Source: Orobanche coerulescens | Lineage: Eukaryota; Streptophyta; Magnoliopsida; Lamiales; Orobanchaceae | DNA: 64,000 bases | Assembly: GCA_033398695.1 (NCBI GenBank) | Contig: CM065812.1 | Location: 141,552,858-141,616,857 of the forward strand | Direction of reading: 5' to 3' | Shown here: positions 11,316 to 22,269 of the stretch, piece after piece | How the letters are laid out: each line of letters opens with the position of its first letter | Numbering within the stretch: position 1 is the first letter of the stretch | Made by a program: the position numbers and the translations under genes | Notes under the pieces: model-generated | The model's input: only the letters and a program-made list of their open reading frames with translations | Told to the model about the DNA's origin: nothing | The model's database searches: none

Positions 11316-12920
11316 ATGGAACACATGCACTCTAGACTACCTGTGTTTTCAGTTGACGAGTATGATCTGTGGAAGATAAGGATGCAGGCACACTTATCTT
11401 CAATCCATGATGACATGTGGTGCATCATAGAGGACGGTCCATTCACCTTCGAGACGGACAACACTCCAGAGGAGATCACAGCAGGGAAGCCAGAGAAGAT
11501 CCCAAAGAAGAGGACATAGCTGACTCCCGAAGAAAGAAAGCTGGGCAATCTTGATAACCGGGCCAGAGATATGCTATATCAAACTCTTGACAAATCCACC
11601 ATGGTCAAGATCAAGAATTGCAAGAATGCCAAAGAAATCTGGGACACATTAGCCCTAATGTGTGAAGGAACGGAGCTGATCAAAGAAAACAAGTTGTCAA
11701 TTGCTATTCAAAAATTTGACAACTTCAAAATGAAGAATGGCGAATCTATAGACCAAGTGGACACAAGGTTTACTGAGATTATCAATGCGATCAACTCCCT
11801 CGGCAAATCTTATGGCAACAGGGAGATGGCGCTGAAGGTTCTAAGATCTCGCAATCCTGAATGGAGCATGAAGGCAGTGGCCATGAGAGAATCCAAGGAC
11901 CTCAATAAGATAAAGATCCAAGAGCTGTTTTCTGATCTGAAGGCTTATGAGTTCGAGCTTCCATGTTCATCCTTAACCGAGCCTGCAGAGAAGGGAATAG
12001 CCTTTGCAGTCGAGTCCCCCGCCAAGAGCTTATTTGATATAAAACCTCCAAATCCATTAGATTTTGAGGAAGAAATAGCGTTTATAATGCAAAGATTTAG
12101 CAACTTCCGGAAAAACTACTCCAAATACAAAAAGAATTATAAGGAGAATCCCAGATGGAACCAGAAAGCCGGAAGCTGGAATGTGGAGTGCTACAATTGT
12201 CACAAGACAGGACACATCCAAATCGACTGTCCTGATCTTAAGAAGGACGAGAGAAAGAAGGGGGTGGGCAGAAAAGAAGACAGAAGGAAGGCCCTCATCG
12301 GAGAAGATCAGGAGCATGTAGAATCAAGCAGCGGATTCTTCTCAAATGATGATGAAGAGTATGACTGTCTGGTGGCCAACCTAGCTGATGAAGAGGTAAC
12401 ATCAAAACCCTCTTGTTCAAATAATAGTTCAGCCATATCACAAGATATGGATCTGCACGAATCTGTAAATCAGCTATTTAAAGATTTTGAAACACTAAAA
12501 TCTGCACACCTATCTGTATCAGCAGAGAAGACTCAGCTGCAAGATGAGGATAGGCAGCTGAAAAATGATTTTGAAAAACTCAGCCTAGAACTGAATACAG
12601 TTGAGATAACTGCAGCTAACTTGCAAAACCAGGCTGATGTCAATACAGCCGAGATAAATCGACTAACTGTTTTACTTAAAGAAAAATCAGCTGCACTTGC
12701 TCATGTCAAAGTCAAATTTACCAAGCTGACTCAGGCAAATAAGACTCAGGCGCAGGAAATAACCTCTCTGAAGGCGTCTTCAACTCTGGACGAATTGTGT
12801 ACTAATAAAAGGCCACTATATTTCAGACCAGGCCTTGGATATGATCCTCACACTCCCTCTAGTTCCAAAACCACTTTCGTCAAGGGAGAAACAATTGTCT
12901 CGACTGCTGAGCCTACATAA
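11316..12920 (+). pseudogene. Copia copy 1 gag with one internal stop
   Basis: The frame starts MEHMHSRLPVFSVDEYDLWK, a typical Sirevirus gag N-terminus, and runs to 12920 with a single in-frame TAG at 11517-11519. The central part is the UBN2-type capsid domain (AKEIWDTLALMCEG, about 11620-11900). One zinc knuckle, CYNCHKTGHIQIDC, lies at 12189-12230. After it come an acidic stretch (NDDEEYDCLVANL) and a predicted coiled coil of heptad-like Leu/Glu/Lys (about 12450-12770). The basic, Arg/Asn-rich gag tail continues in another frame to 13383 (listed next). The internal stop is also in copy 2, so it predates the duplication. Confidence 0.92.
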
Positions 12921-13383
12921 AAACCGATATTTAAAAACAGGCAACAGCCAAGTCACAAGTCTAGGCTGCAGCCAAGGTACACAAGGCAGCCACCTAGACA
13001 AGCGACTAGGCAATGGCCCAGCGGCGAAAGTTCTGCATAACATGCCCACTATTATCAACAACTCCCTAAAAACAGATTTCAAAATGGGAGGGGCAGATGG
13101 AAACCTCAAGGTTATCCTAATTTCCAAAATGAACAAGTGTGGAGACCTCAAAGATTTAATAAATGGTCTCAGCCAAGGTTTAGAAATGGCCCTACACTAT
13201 CAATATTTTGAGGAATATCCGGTATACAATCCCAACAGGAGATTCAGACCTCGACCTTACACACCTTATAAGGGTAATAATAATAACAATTTTCACAATC
13301 CAAGGAGAAATCAATTCTCCAGAAAACCAGCTAACCCTAGAGGACCCACACAGATCTGGGTACCTAAATCTCTGCTTGTTTGA
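12921..13383 (+). pseudogene. C-terminal tail of copia gag, frame-shifted (copy 1)
   Basis: This stretch encodes the basic, aromatic-rich end of a Sirevirus gag (RRFRPRPYTPYKGNNN and then IWVPKSLLV before a TGA at 13381-13383). Copy 2 reads the last 82 codons in one frame at 27077-27322, whereas copy 1 has an extra base near 13193. The first 100 bp (12935-13035) differ strongly between the copies. The end of this frame is in phase with pol, so gag and pol are separated by a single stop codon. Confidence 0.75.
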
Positions 13384-16300
13384 TTGCAGAAAAGGTGCAA
13401 GGACTACAACCATATCTCCACAAACTCAAACTTTGGAGGTGAAGAATGGTTTGTAGATTCTGGATGCTCAAGGCACATCACCGGGAACAAGAAGATGATG
13501 TCTAAATACACCAAAGAAAGAGGTCCTGATGTAACCTTTGGAGATAGCTCTAGAGGACAAACAAAGGGCTTTGGAGAGCTGCACCGAGGAAATATTGTGA
13601 TATCCAAAGTTCACTATGTCAAAGGGCTCAAATATAATCTCCTGAGCATAAGCCAGTTTTGCGATGAGAAGAATCTAGTAGTCTTCACCATCTGGAAATG
13701 CATGGTGATAGATATCCTATCTGGTGAGGTGAAGTTACAAGGATTCAGAAGGAGAGATGTCTACATGATAGATTGGAACACAGGAACACCTAACTCCTGT
13801 TTTCTATCTAAGACAGTAGCTGAGAATGGATGGCTGTGGCACAAAAGATTATGTCACCTGAACTTCAAAGCCATCAACAAAATTAGTTCTCAGAAGCTGG
13901 TTAGAGGACTTCCAGAGGAAGCATTCAAGAATGAAGCTTTTGGTGATGCATGTCAGAAAGGGAATCAGACGAGAGCATCATTCAAGCCAGTCCAGCCTAC
14001 AACCCTCACAACAAGGATCTTAGATCTACTCCATATGTATCTATTTGGTCCTATCAAGCCAAGGACTCTAAGCGGCCAAAATCATGCACTTGTTGTAGTA
14101 GATGATTATTCAAGGTACACTTGGATTATCTTCCTGTATGAGAAGAGTGAAACCTTGACCAAGCTACCTGAGCTACTGAGGAGGATCCAGAATGAGAAAT
14201 CCCTATCCATCATCAAGATCAGATCAGATAGAGGAGGAGAATTTCTCAACAAGGCGATCACTGATTACAACGATCAGAATGGGATCCAGCATGAGCTCTC
14301 TGCAGCCAGGACTCCCCAGCAGAATGGCGTTGCTGAAAGAAGAAACAGAACCCTGAAGGAAGCAGCAAGGTCCATGATTACGTGGCGGACACCGCCCAAG
14401 AGGTTCGGGTCAAGTCACAACACAGCTTGCCATACTCAGAATAGGAGTATGATAGTAGGGAGACATGGCAAAACTCCCTATGAGGTTTGGAACAATAGAA
14501 CTCCTACTGTTGCTTACTTTCATGTTTTTGGTTGTAAGTGTTTCATCCACAACAATGGTAAAACACAACTAAATACCTTTGATGCTAAAACTGATGATGG
14601 TCTCTTCATGGGATATTCACAAAGAAGCAAGGCATATAGAGTTTTTAATAAAAGAACCTTAGTTGTGGAGGAAACACCCCATGTTGTATTTGATGAATCT
14701 ACTGTTGAGTACAGGAAGCAAGTTGAGCTAATTGAGAATAAGCTCAAATCAGCAACCCTTGAAGAAGTCATTGTACATGACACTGGAATGGTGGACACAC
14801 CTGCAGACCAGCCTAAAGACGCAACTGTAGCTACTGAAGACCCAACTGCAGACCAGACAGGAACACCAAACCTATCTGATCCAGTTGCCGCTGATGAAGA
14901 CCCAGCTATAGCTGATAAAGACTCACCTACAGATCAGACCCAACCTGCAGATGACAAGACGGTAGCTGACCCAACTGCAGACCAAGGAGACCAGATCCCA
15001 GCTGATGCAGAAATCCACCAGAGCAATTCAACAGGGGGAACAGACCCAGAAGAAGACGATATTCCCAAGTGGCTCAAAGACCACCTAATCCAGCAAATCA
15101 TCGGGAAGTTGACTGATGGAGTTAAGACAAGACAGTCAACTCTACCCACAGGAATGGCTATGTTCTCATGCTTCATGTCACAGATAGAACCCAAGACAAC
15201 AGAACAAGCTTTAGAAGATTATTCATGTATCAATGCCATGCAAGAGGAACTGGAGCAGCTGGAAAGAAACAAAGTTTGGGAACTAACAGACAGACCAGAT
15301 CATAAGAAGGTTATTGGCACCAAATGGGTGTACAAAAACAAGAGTGATGAAGATGGAGCTGTTGTTAGGTATAAAGCCAGACTTGTTGCTAAAGGATATG
15401 TACAATGTGAAGGAATAGATTTTGATGAAACCTATGCACCAGTTGCAAGATTAGAGGCCATCAGACTATTCCTCGCATATGCTGCATTCATAGATTTTGA
15501 AGTCTATCAGATGGATGTAAAGAGTGCATTTCTAAATGGCATCCGAGAAGAAGAAGTCTATGTAGAGCAACCCTCAGGTTTTGTCAAAGGAGACAAAGTC
15601 TACAAGCTGTTGAAGGCTCTCTATGGACTCAAGCAAGCACCAAGAGCATGGTATGAAACATTGTCTGTGTTTCTTGAGAAGAATGGTTTTTGCAAAGGAA
15701 AGGTGGACAAGACCCTATTCAGAGTGGAACACGAAGGCCACATATTGATAGTCCAAATATATGTGGATGACATCATATTTGGCTCAACCAACCCAGAGCT
15801 GTGTGAGAAATTCTCAAACCTCATGCAAGGAGAATTTGAGATGAGTATGATGGGAAAGCTTAACTTCTTTCTCGGATTACAAGTTAAGGAGATGGAAAAT
15901 GGAATTTTCATCAACCAAGCTAAGTATACCAGAGATCTAATCAAGAGATTTGGAATGGAATCAGCCAAACCAGCAAGAATTCCTCTGAGCACAAGTACTC
16001 ACCTAGATGCAGATGAGGGAGGCATATCAGTGGACTCAACCCACTACAGAGGACTCATTGGATCATTGCTATACCTCACTGCAAACAGGCCAGACATATC
16101 CTATGCCGTAGGAGTTTGTGCGCGATTTCAATCTAAGCCTAAGCAGTCACACCTAGATGCAGCAAAGAGGATAATTAAATACCTTAAGTCTACAGTCAAT
16201 GTTGGACTATGGTATCCTAAGGACGATAACTTGGTCATCGGGGATATTCGAGATGCGATTTCGCAGATGTAAAATTAATAGGAAAAGCACTAGTGGAACG

Positions 16301-16726
16301 TGCTAATTCCTAGGAACCAGGCCCGATATCTGGTTTAGCAAGAAGCAGGTTTCTAACTCTATCTCCACCACAGAGTCAGAATACCTAGCTGCAGGTAGTT
16401 GTTGTGCCCAGATCTTATGGATCAGACAACAGCTGAGGGATTATAATATCATTGCCAATGAAGTTCCCATCTGGTGTGACAACAATAGTGCTATTGCAAT
16501 AACCAACAATCCGGTTTTGCATTCGAGGACCAAGCACATTGATGTTAAGCACCACTTCATCAGAGACCACGTGCTTAACAAGAGAATTAGAGTTTAAAGA
16601 GTCAGCACAGACTACCAAATAGCTGACATCTTTACCAAACCTTTGCCAGAAGAAAGGTTTTTGGAGCTGAGCAGAGAACTTGGTCTACTAGATTGGGAAT
16701 CTAGTACTGAAGAAAAAGCAAGCTGA
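13384..16726 (+). pseudogene. Copia copy 1 pol (protease, integrase, RT intact frame; RNase H broken)
   Basis: One frame is open from the stop at 13381 to 16272. Protease: DSGCSRH at about 13456. Integrase: zinc finger [12 protein letters not shown]...FGDACQKG, in which the first Cys of the CC pair is Gly; the first catalytic Asp is Tyr (HMYLFGP, codon 14038-14040) although copy 2 has Asp there; the second Asp (SDRGGEF) and the Glu ([11 protein letters not shown]) are present. [20 protein letters not shown] and the YVDD active site (about 15760). Clustered changes at 16231-16262 shift the frame and a TAA lies near 16597, so RNase H is destroyed. The integrase changes alone should abolish activity. 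Confidence 0.93.
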
Positions 16727-17287
16727 AGCATATCAGAGGAATGACAGACCCAGCTGATTAAAGGAATCAGATCCTAGCTCATGCAGACAAAAGGACAAAG
16801 GACGTACAAAGGAACCTAGCTGATCAAAATCTCAGGCGAGAAGTCCAAGGAGTCAACTCACCTGATCCAGAGCAGTCAACAGTCAACCAGCTAAGTTTTC
16901 TAAACTCAACCGACTTCTAAATATTTTATTATTGTCTGCTATATGTATAATAATATTATATTAATTTTTGGTTCCCAAGTGGCATTTAAATACACGTGGC
17001 AATCACTTGATAAATCGACCTCCACGGAGACCAATTAAAATCCAACCGTCCAATTTTAAAATCAAAACCTGGACCACCGATTAGAATTTGAAATTTAAAA
17101 AGAATCTCAAAAGGCGAACCACCGATTCAAAATAAATAATAATTTAATCCCAACGTCTTTTCATCTTCTTTATAAGGACGGAAAACCCTTCACTTTACCT
17201 TTACGCTTACCAATCTTTCAAACCCTAGATTTACAGAGCAAAAAACCTTTGAACTCCAAATACACTGAAAATCTCTTATTTGCAGAA
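16727..17287 (+). promoter_or_regulatory. Spacer between pol and env-like ORF with promoter-like features (copia copy 1)
   Basis: This 560-bp non-coding stretch contains an ACACGTGGC G-box/ABRE-type motif at 16992-17000, and a TATA-like TTTATAAGG at about 17168-17176, 112-120 bp before the env-like ATG at 17288. All are conserved in copy 2. Such an arrangement resembles a plant gene promoter, and would allow separate transcription of the downstream ORF. No expression evidence is available, so this is an inference. Confidence 0.45.
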
Positions 17288-20200
17288 ATGGAATCGTATT
17301 TTGAGAGCGTTAACATGAAGGCGGTCAAAGACCAGATCATCTTTTCTCTGGTCGTTGATTTCAAAGGTCTTTTGGAAGCAAATCTAGAGAACTACGACGT
17401 CCTTGACCTGATTCGCTCGATGAAACTAAATGGGATTTACCCATTTCTGGATATCAATCCCAAACATCTATATAAGGAGGACGTCATCGCTTTCTACCGT
17501 GAAGCCCGTGTGATTGAAGAAGGAATCAGGAGCACTGTCGGCGGAATTCAAGTCGACCTCTCGCCGGAGACGATTCGTAAAGTTTTTGGTATGAGGCACC
17601 GTGGCATAGCCGTCGAAGCTCTCAAGCAGACAGCAGCCGACATTTGGCTAAAGATTAAGGCGATTGACCAGCTGACGAAGCTAAAACTCACTGCCAAAAG
17701 GAGCGAGATTAAAAAGGAGTATCAGTATATGTTGGATATTACCAACAAAATTATTATGGGTATGGCCGGCAGTTACGACCAACTGTCATCAGCAAAATTC
17801 ACAGTGCTGGGAGCACTTATTCAGGACGAGCAGATTGATTGGGCTGATTACATCTTTAGGCAGTTTGTTCGCGAGGTCAACAAAGCCGAATGGCTTGCAG
17901 ATGAGAAGAGATTCAGATCCAAGCTGGCGTTTGGAACGCAGCTGAGTTGGATCCTTGAAAAGATGGGTGTGGCGAAGGGAAGTACTGACCCCTTCCACAT
18001 CAACAAGAGACTTGGTCATCTGTACCAGGAGACCCTAAGGAATTTGGGAGGCAACAGAAAAGCAGCCCAAATATTAAAGGATTTGCCTGATACAAGGACT
18101 TACCCCAGACCCTCACCAGACGAGTCTGACCAACCTGCAGACGTCAACCCAACTGCAGCCGAGTCAGACTCAGAGTCAGACAACACACCAATTGTTGTCC
18201 GATTCAAAAGAAGGGGACCAGCCCCTGGTGAGACATCATTCATAAACTCCTCATCGGAACCCTCTCCCAAGAGGCCCAGGCGACTGCAGTACAGCTAGGA
18301 GGAGTAGCCCGAACATTATACCAGTCCTGCAGCCAGGTCGACTACCCACCTGGAAGACCAGCCTACCCCGGGCGGCCTGGAAACTCAGATCGTCCCTGTC
18401 CTCACTCCAGCATACATTCCAGAGGAGGAAGAAGCAGGTTTAATTATCTCAATCCCTGAAGCAAACTACACCTTTAACCTCTGGACAACAATGTTTTCAA
18501 TCTTTCCATTGAGCAATTACAATTAGTCAAACCACAAGCTTTAAAACACTCTTTTGTCAATATTTTTGAAGAGTGGAAATTCTTTAAATCACTGTCATTT
18601 GCTAAACTTCAAACCTATATTGAAACCAGTGGTTGGGAATATCCCCAAGCCACAGAGGATGTATTGATACTCTTTTGCAAAGTATCAGACATTGTTTTGA
18701 TCCTCCAGGAGAATTGGTTCATGTCAAATTTCAAAACCAACATAGACCAATTCATCCTTTCTATAATGTATAGTATCTTTAATGGATCCTTTGGGAAAGA
18801 AGATGAGGAGGAAGAAGAAAAAGAAATAAGGATTGAAGAAGTGAATGGAGAAGAAGATGAGGAGGTCATTGTTATAGATGACAAAGAAGAGGAGCAGGAA
18901 GAAAGATAAGGAGGAGAAAATAATTTAGTTGAAAAACAAACAGAGGAAGGAGTTGAAAAAACAGAGGAATTAGTGGATGAAGGAGAAGAAGAAGGGGAAG
19001 AGGTAGATCAGGAGGATGATGAAGGAAATGAGGATGATGAGAATAATGGAAAAGATGATGAGAATGAAGGAGAAAAAGATAATGATGCTGCTGCTGCTAA
19101 TGATGATGATAAAGATGAAGGAGGAGAACAAGTGGCTGAAAAGGAAAAAGATAATGTTGATGAAGAAGAAAAGGAGGAAGAACAAGAGAAGGAAGTAGAA
19201 AAGGAAGAAGAAGAAAAAGAAAAGGAGCCGGAGAAAGAGCCAGAGTTAGAGGCTGCAGACAAGGCTGGGGCGCCTGCCCGGTATACCGGCCTGGACGCAG
19301 AGTTGGCTGAGGACTCCAGATCAGGGACACCTGAAAAGACCCCATCTGGAGTGCCAGCTGCAGATAGGAGCCTGCAGTATAGTAGATCATTTGCAGAAGG
19401 CTCAGGCGAGCACTCTCCACCATCGCAGATCTCACCTGCAATGACTGAGCTGATAAGACAAATAGTGAAGGATACTATTGGAGAGTTGCTTGCATATCAG
19501 GTCACACCTGATCTCCAATCCATCAATGCAAAGATTGATACTTTGCTACAGTGTGAAGTCCCTCAACCTCCTCCCCCTATAAACAACAGAATGTTATTTG
19601 GCATGTCTGACTGGATGCACAGGATGGAGCAGCAGCTGACCACTTTGGTTGATGCTGGCAAAAAGGGGGAAGATAGGATACAGGGGGAAGGCAGCATTCA
19701 AGGAGAGATAAGGGAGGAGCTTAGAACGAAGAAGAGGCAGGATGTCCAGATGATCACTATTGGGACATCCTCAGCCAAAAGGAAGGGAGAAGAAGCTGAT
19801 GATCAGCCTGCAAGCAAGAAAAGGAGGACAAGAGGAGGATTTGAGCCTACTCTAGAGTAGGAAGGCAATGAGTTGTGGTACGTTGAAGAATTTATACCAT
19901 AGGAAGCTCTACCCATGTGGGGATCTGCAAAGAAAAAATTCATCAGAGACTACTACATCTGGAAAATACTCCAGGATGATAATCTCTCCCCACAGCAGAT
20001 CTTCATCAATTTCATAGAAGAAGCTCATCCACAACTCTGGACTATTCTGAAGAAACATGCTGAGACACACAATGCTTATCTCATGATCCCTATGTTCTGT
20101 GCCAAAGTACCTCCCACCTTGGTGAAAGGAAATGCTTTGGATGAACTTGCACTCCAGAGAAAAATCAAGAAGCTGTGTCTTGAGAATAAGTTTTCATCTC

Positions 20201-20337
20201 AAGAAGAGCAAGACTTTGCAGCTCTTGTTGTAAGGAGGAAGTATGGTCTTGCACTTGTCAAGACAAGACCAATCGGAGCTAAACCTTTCAGGCCTGCCAA
20301 ACAGCCTATTCGTAGAGGCAGAGGCAGAGGCAGATGA
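17288..20337 (+). pseudogene. Env-like ORF region of the Sirevirus, copy 1 (broken)
   Basis: The ATG at 17288 opens about 336 codons to a TAG at 18296-18298. The N-terminal part (IAFYREARVIEEGIRS, VDLSPETIRKVFGMRHRG) resembles the domain often annotated as putative plant transposon protein in SIRE env-like ORFs. A second frame runs from about 18300 to 20337 with stops at 18907-18909, 19858-19860 and near 19900: it carries a very acidic Glu/Asp/Lys domain (about 18800-19255), a helical segment (MTELIRQIVKDTIGELL), a Lys/Arg-rich nuclear-signal-like stretch (KKRRTRGG) and a C-terminal part ending RPIRRGRGRGR. No clear signal peptide or transmembrane segment is visible, so membrane-protein function is doubtful. 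The 18296, 18907, 19858 and 19900 stops recur in copy 2. Confidence 0.75.
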
Positions 20338-20546
20338 CTTTTATTTATTTCTGTACTTGTAAAATTTTCTTGTAAATTTCAGACATGTATGTATAAACAA
20401 TTCAGAAAATTTTATAACAGTCTTTTGAATGACAATTTCCAGTTGTCTCAATACTAGACTGATTTAGTTTGTGTCTTGCACTCAAGTGCAGACTTGTTTA
20501 TTTGAATATTTGCTTAAGTTTTGCCATCATCAAAATAGGGGGAATT
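20338..20546 (+). other. 3' untranslated region and polypurine tract of copia copy 1
   Basis: A T-rich non-coding stretch ends in the purine run AAAATAGGGGGAATT (20532-20546) directly before the 3' LTR. Confidence 0.8.
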
Positions 20547-21947
20547 TGATAGGAATACTTGTTAGATTTTGATGATGTCATTAATATAATTCAAATACTT
20601 ATTACTCGGCAAAAATGTAAGGAAGAACCAAATGAGTATCTTCCATAGGCCAAATTATGTTAAGTGTAAAACTTGAAAAAATGTAAAGAAGAACCAAATG
20701 AGTATCTTCTATAGGCCAAAAATAAGTTAGGCTAAAAATCGGCTAAGTACAAAAGAACAGCTAAGTTCATCAGAGAGGTACAACCGAGTTACATCACAGA
20801 ATATCTGGTCAACAAAAATTATCAGAGATGTTTGACCAGACTGCAGTCAAGTAACCTCAGACAGGTCAGCTGAGTTCCAAACAGTGAACATCAGAAAGGT
20901 CCAGACTGCAGAGAAGTTAACTTCACATCAGCCTACTCAAGATCAGCCAAGTACTCCAAGTCCACGTCAGCATGCGTTGAAAAGTCAAGTATTACGGAAA
21001 GTCACATGCAACGTGAAGAGACAAATTGGAGAGATTCCCGCAAAGGAGATGAATTAAATAATTCATCCAGGCCTACCTTGAAGACTTTAATCGTATTATA
21101 TTCAAAAAGATTCGGCGCCTCACATGCAGAGTCTTCACAACGGTTGGAAGATAGATTAAAATATGGGAATCCAGCCTTGCAATGTTCAGAAAGGAATAAA
21201 CAAAGAAGTCTCTCTCAATGATCGATTTATTCTGATTTGCAATGGCTATGAAGAAATGCTCAAGGATCAACACCTATATATATATATATCCGAAGATTTG
21301 AAGTTGAGCAACTACCGGTGCGAACATACTTTCAAGCGATCAAAGCATTTAAGCAATCTAAAAATGAAACACAGCATCGTGAAAAGAGCGGTTCTAAAAA
21401 GTTCATACTTGAATAAGCTCTTAGTTGGAGAAGACAAAAACTCGTGTCTTAAATCCTGAGTTCGAGGTACTTCACTGGTTGAAGTTCGAGACTGTAAAGG
21501 CATCCAAGGATCGAGGATTAAGAGGTGCAAGGCAGTTAAATGTGTTACAATGGCAAGGATTTCCACTGGTTGGAAGCTGTTGTAATTTGGTTGAATCACT
21601 GTAATATTTATCACTGGTTGAAAATTATAGTGAATTCATCTCCAACTGGTTTGGAGAAAAGTGGATTAGTAGAGGATTACCCCACCTCTGAGACCACTAT
21701 AATTGCCTGCGTACTTTACTGTTTTATAGCATCATACTTTAACTGCTGCATTCATTGTTAAGTGTTTCATTAGTTGTTTTGTATTCGCCATCAGCTGACT
21801 TCTGCACGTATTAAGAACAAATGACTCCAAGGCATTTGTTTACCTATCAGCTGAAGAAACTTACTCTTTGAGAAAAAGAGTTTAAGAGTTTCAATAAGTT
21901 TATCCACCCCCCCTCTAGACTTATTCCTGGACGACTTGTGACCTACA
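20547..21947 (+). repeat. 3' LTR of copia copy 1
   Basis: The LTR is 1401 bp, TGATAGGAATACTTG to GACCTACA. It matches the 5' LTR over its whole length apart from point differences and the roughly 50-bp tandem segment. The target duplication agtgt follows at 21948-21952. Confidence 0.93.
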
Positions 21948-21952
21948 AGTGT

Positions 21953-22269
21953 TGCCACCGGCTTTGAGTCGGATTCACAATATGTTTCATGTATCCCAGT
22001 TGAGGAAATATGTTGCTGATCCGAGCCATGTACTTCAGTTCGAATAGATTGAATTAGCGGAGGATCATTCGTACGAGGAGCGTCCTATGCGGATACTCGA
22101 GAAAAGGATCAAGCAATTGCGGAACAAGACGATCCCCCTACTGAAGGTTCAATGGTCATGACACGGAGTCGAGGAGGCTACGTGGGAAACCGAGGATAGT
22201 ATGCGAGTGAGATACCCCGAGTTATTTACCCCTTAGTTTCGAGAACGAAACTCTTTTTAAGGGGGGGTA
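21953..22269 (+). pseudogene. Gypsy B pol end (chromodomain) and polypurine tract, duplication copy 1
   Basis: The gypsy pol frame interrupted at 9887 resumes here (PPALSRIHNMFH-type sequence), runs through the chromodomain with stops near 22045 (CAG to TAG) and 22160, and ends at a TAG near 22235. A polypurine run of seven G precedes the LTR at 22270. Confidence 0.9.

Larger units (their letters stand above)
9888..21947 (+). mobile_element. Ty1/copia Sirevirus-type retrotransposon, copy 1, nested in gypsy B
   Basis: The element is 12.06 kb with LTRs at 9888-11238 and 20547-21947, a primer-binding site at 11241, gag, pol and an additional env-like ORF between pol and the 3' LTR, and a polypurine tract at about 20535-20546. 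Domain order protease, integrase, RT, RNase H defines Ty1/copia. The long gag with one zinc knuckle and C-terminal coiled coil, and the extra ORF after pol, are typical of Sireviruses (Maximus/SIRE). It sits in the integrase-chromodomain part of gypsy B with a 5-bp target duplication. All ORFs carry stops or frameshifts, so it is not autonomous now. Confidence 0.94.

Noticed and set aside
19008..19262. Long minus-strand frames rich in Ser/Phe/Leu opposite the acidic domain of the env-like ORF (also 42573-43049)
   Set aside because: They are the antisense reading of GAA/GAT-rich codons and have no independent motif or start context.
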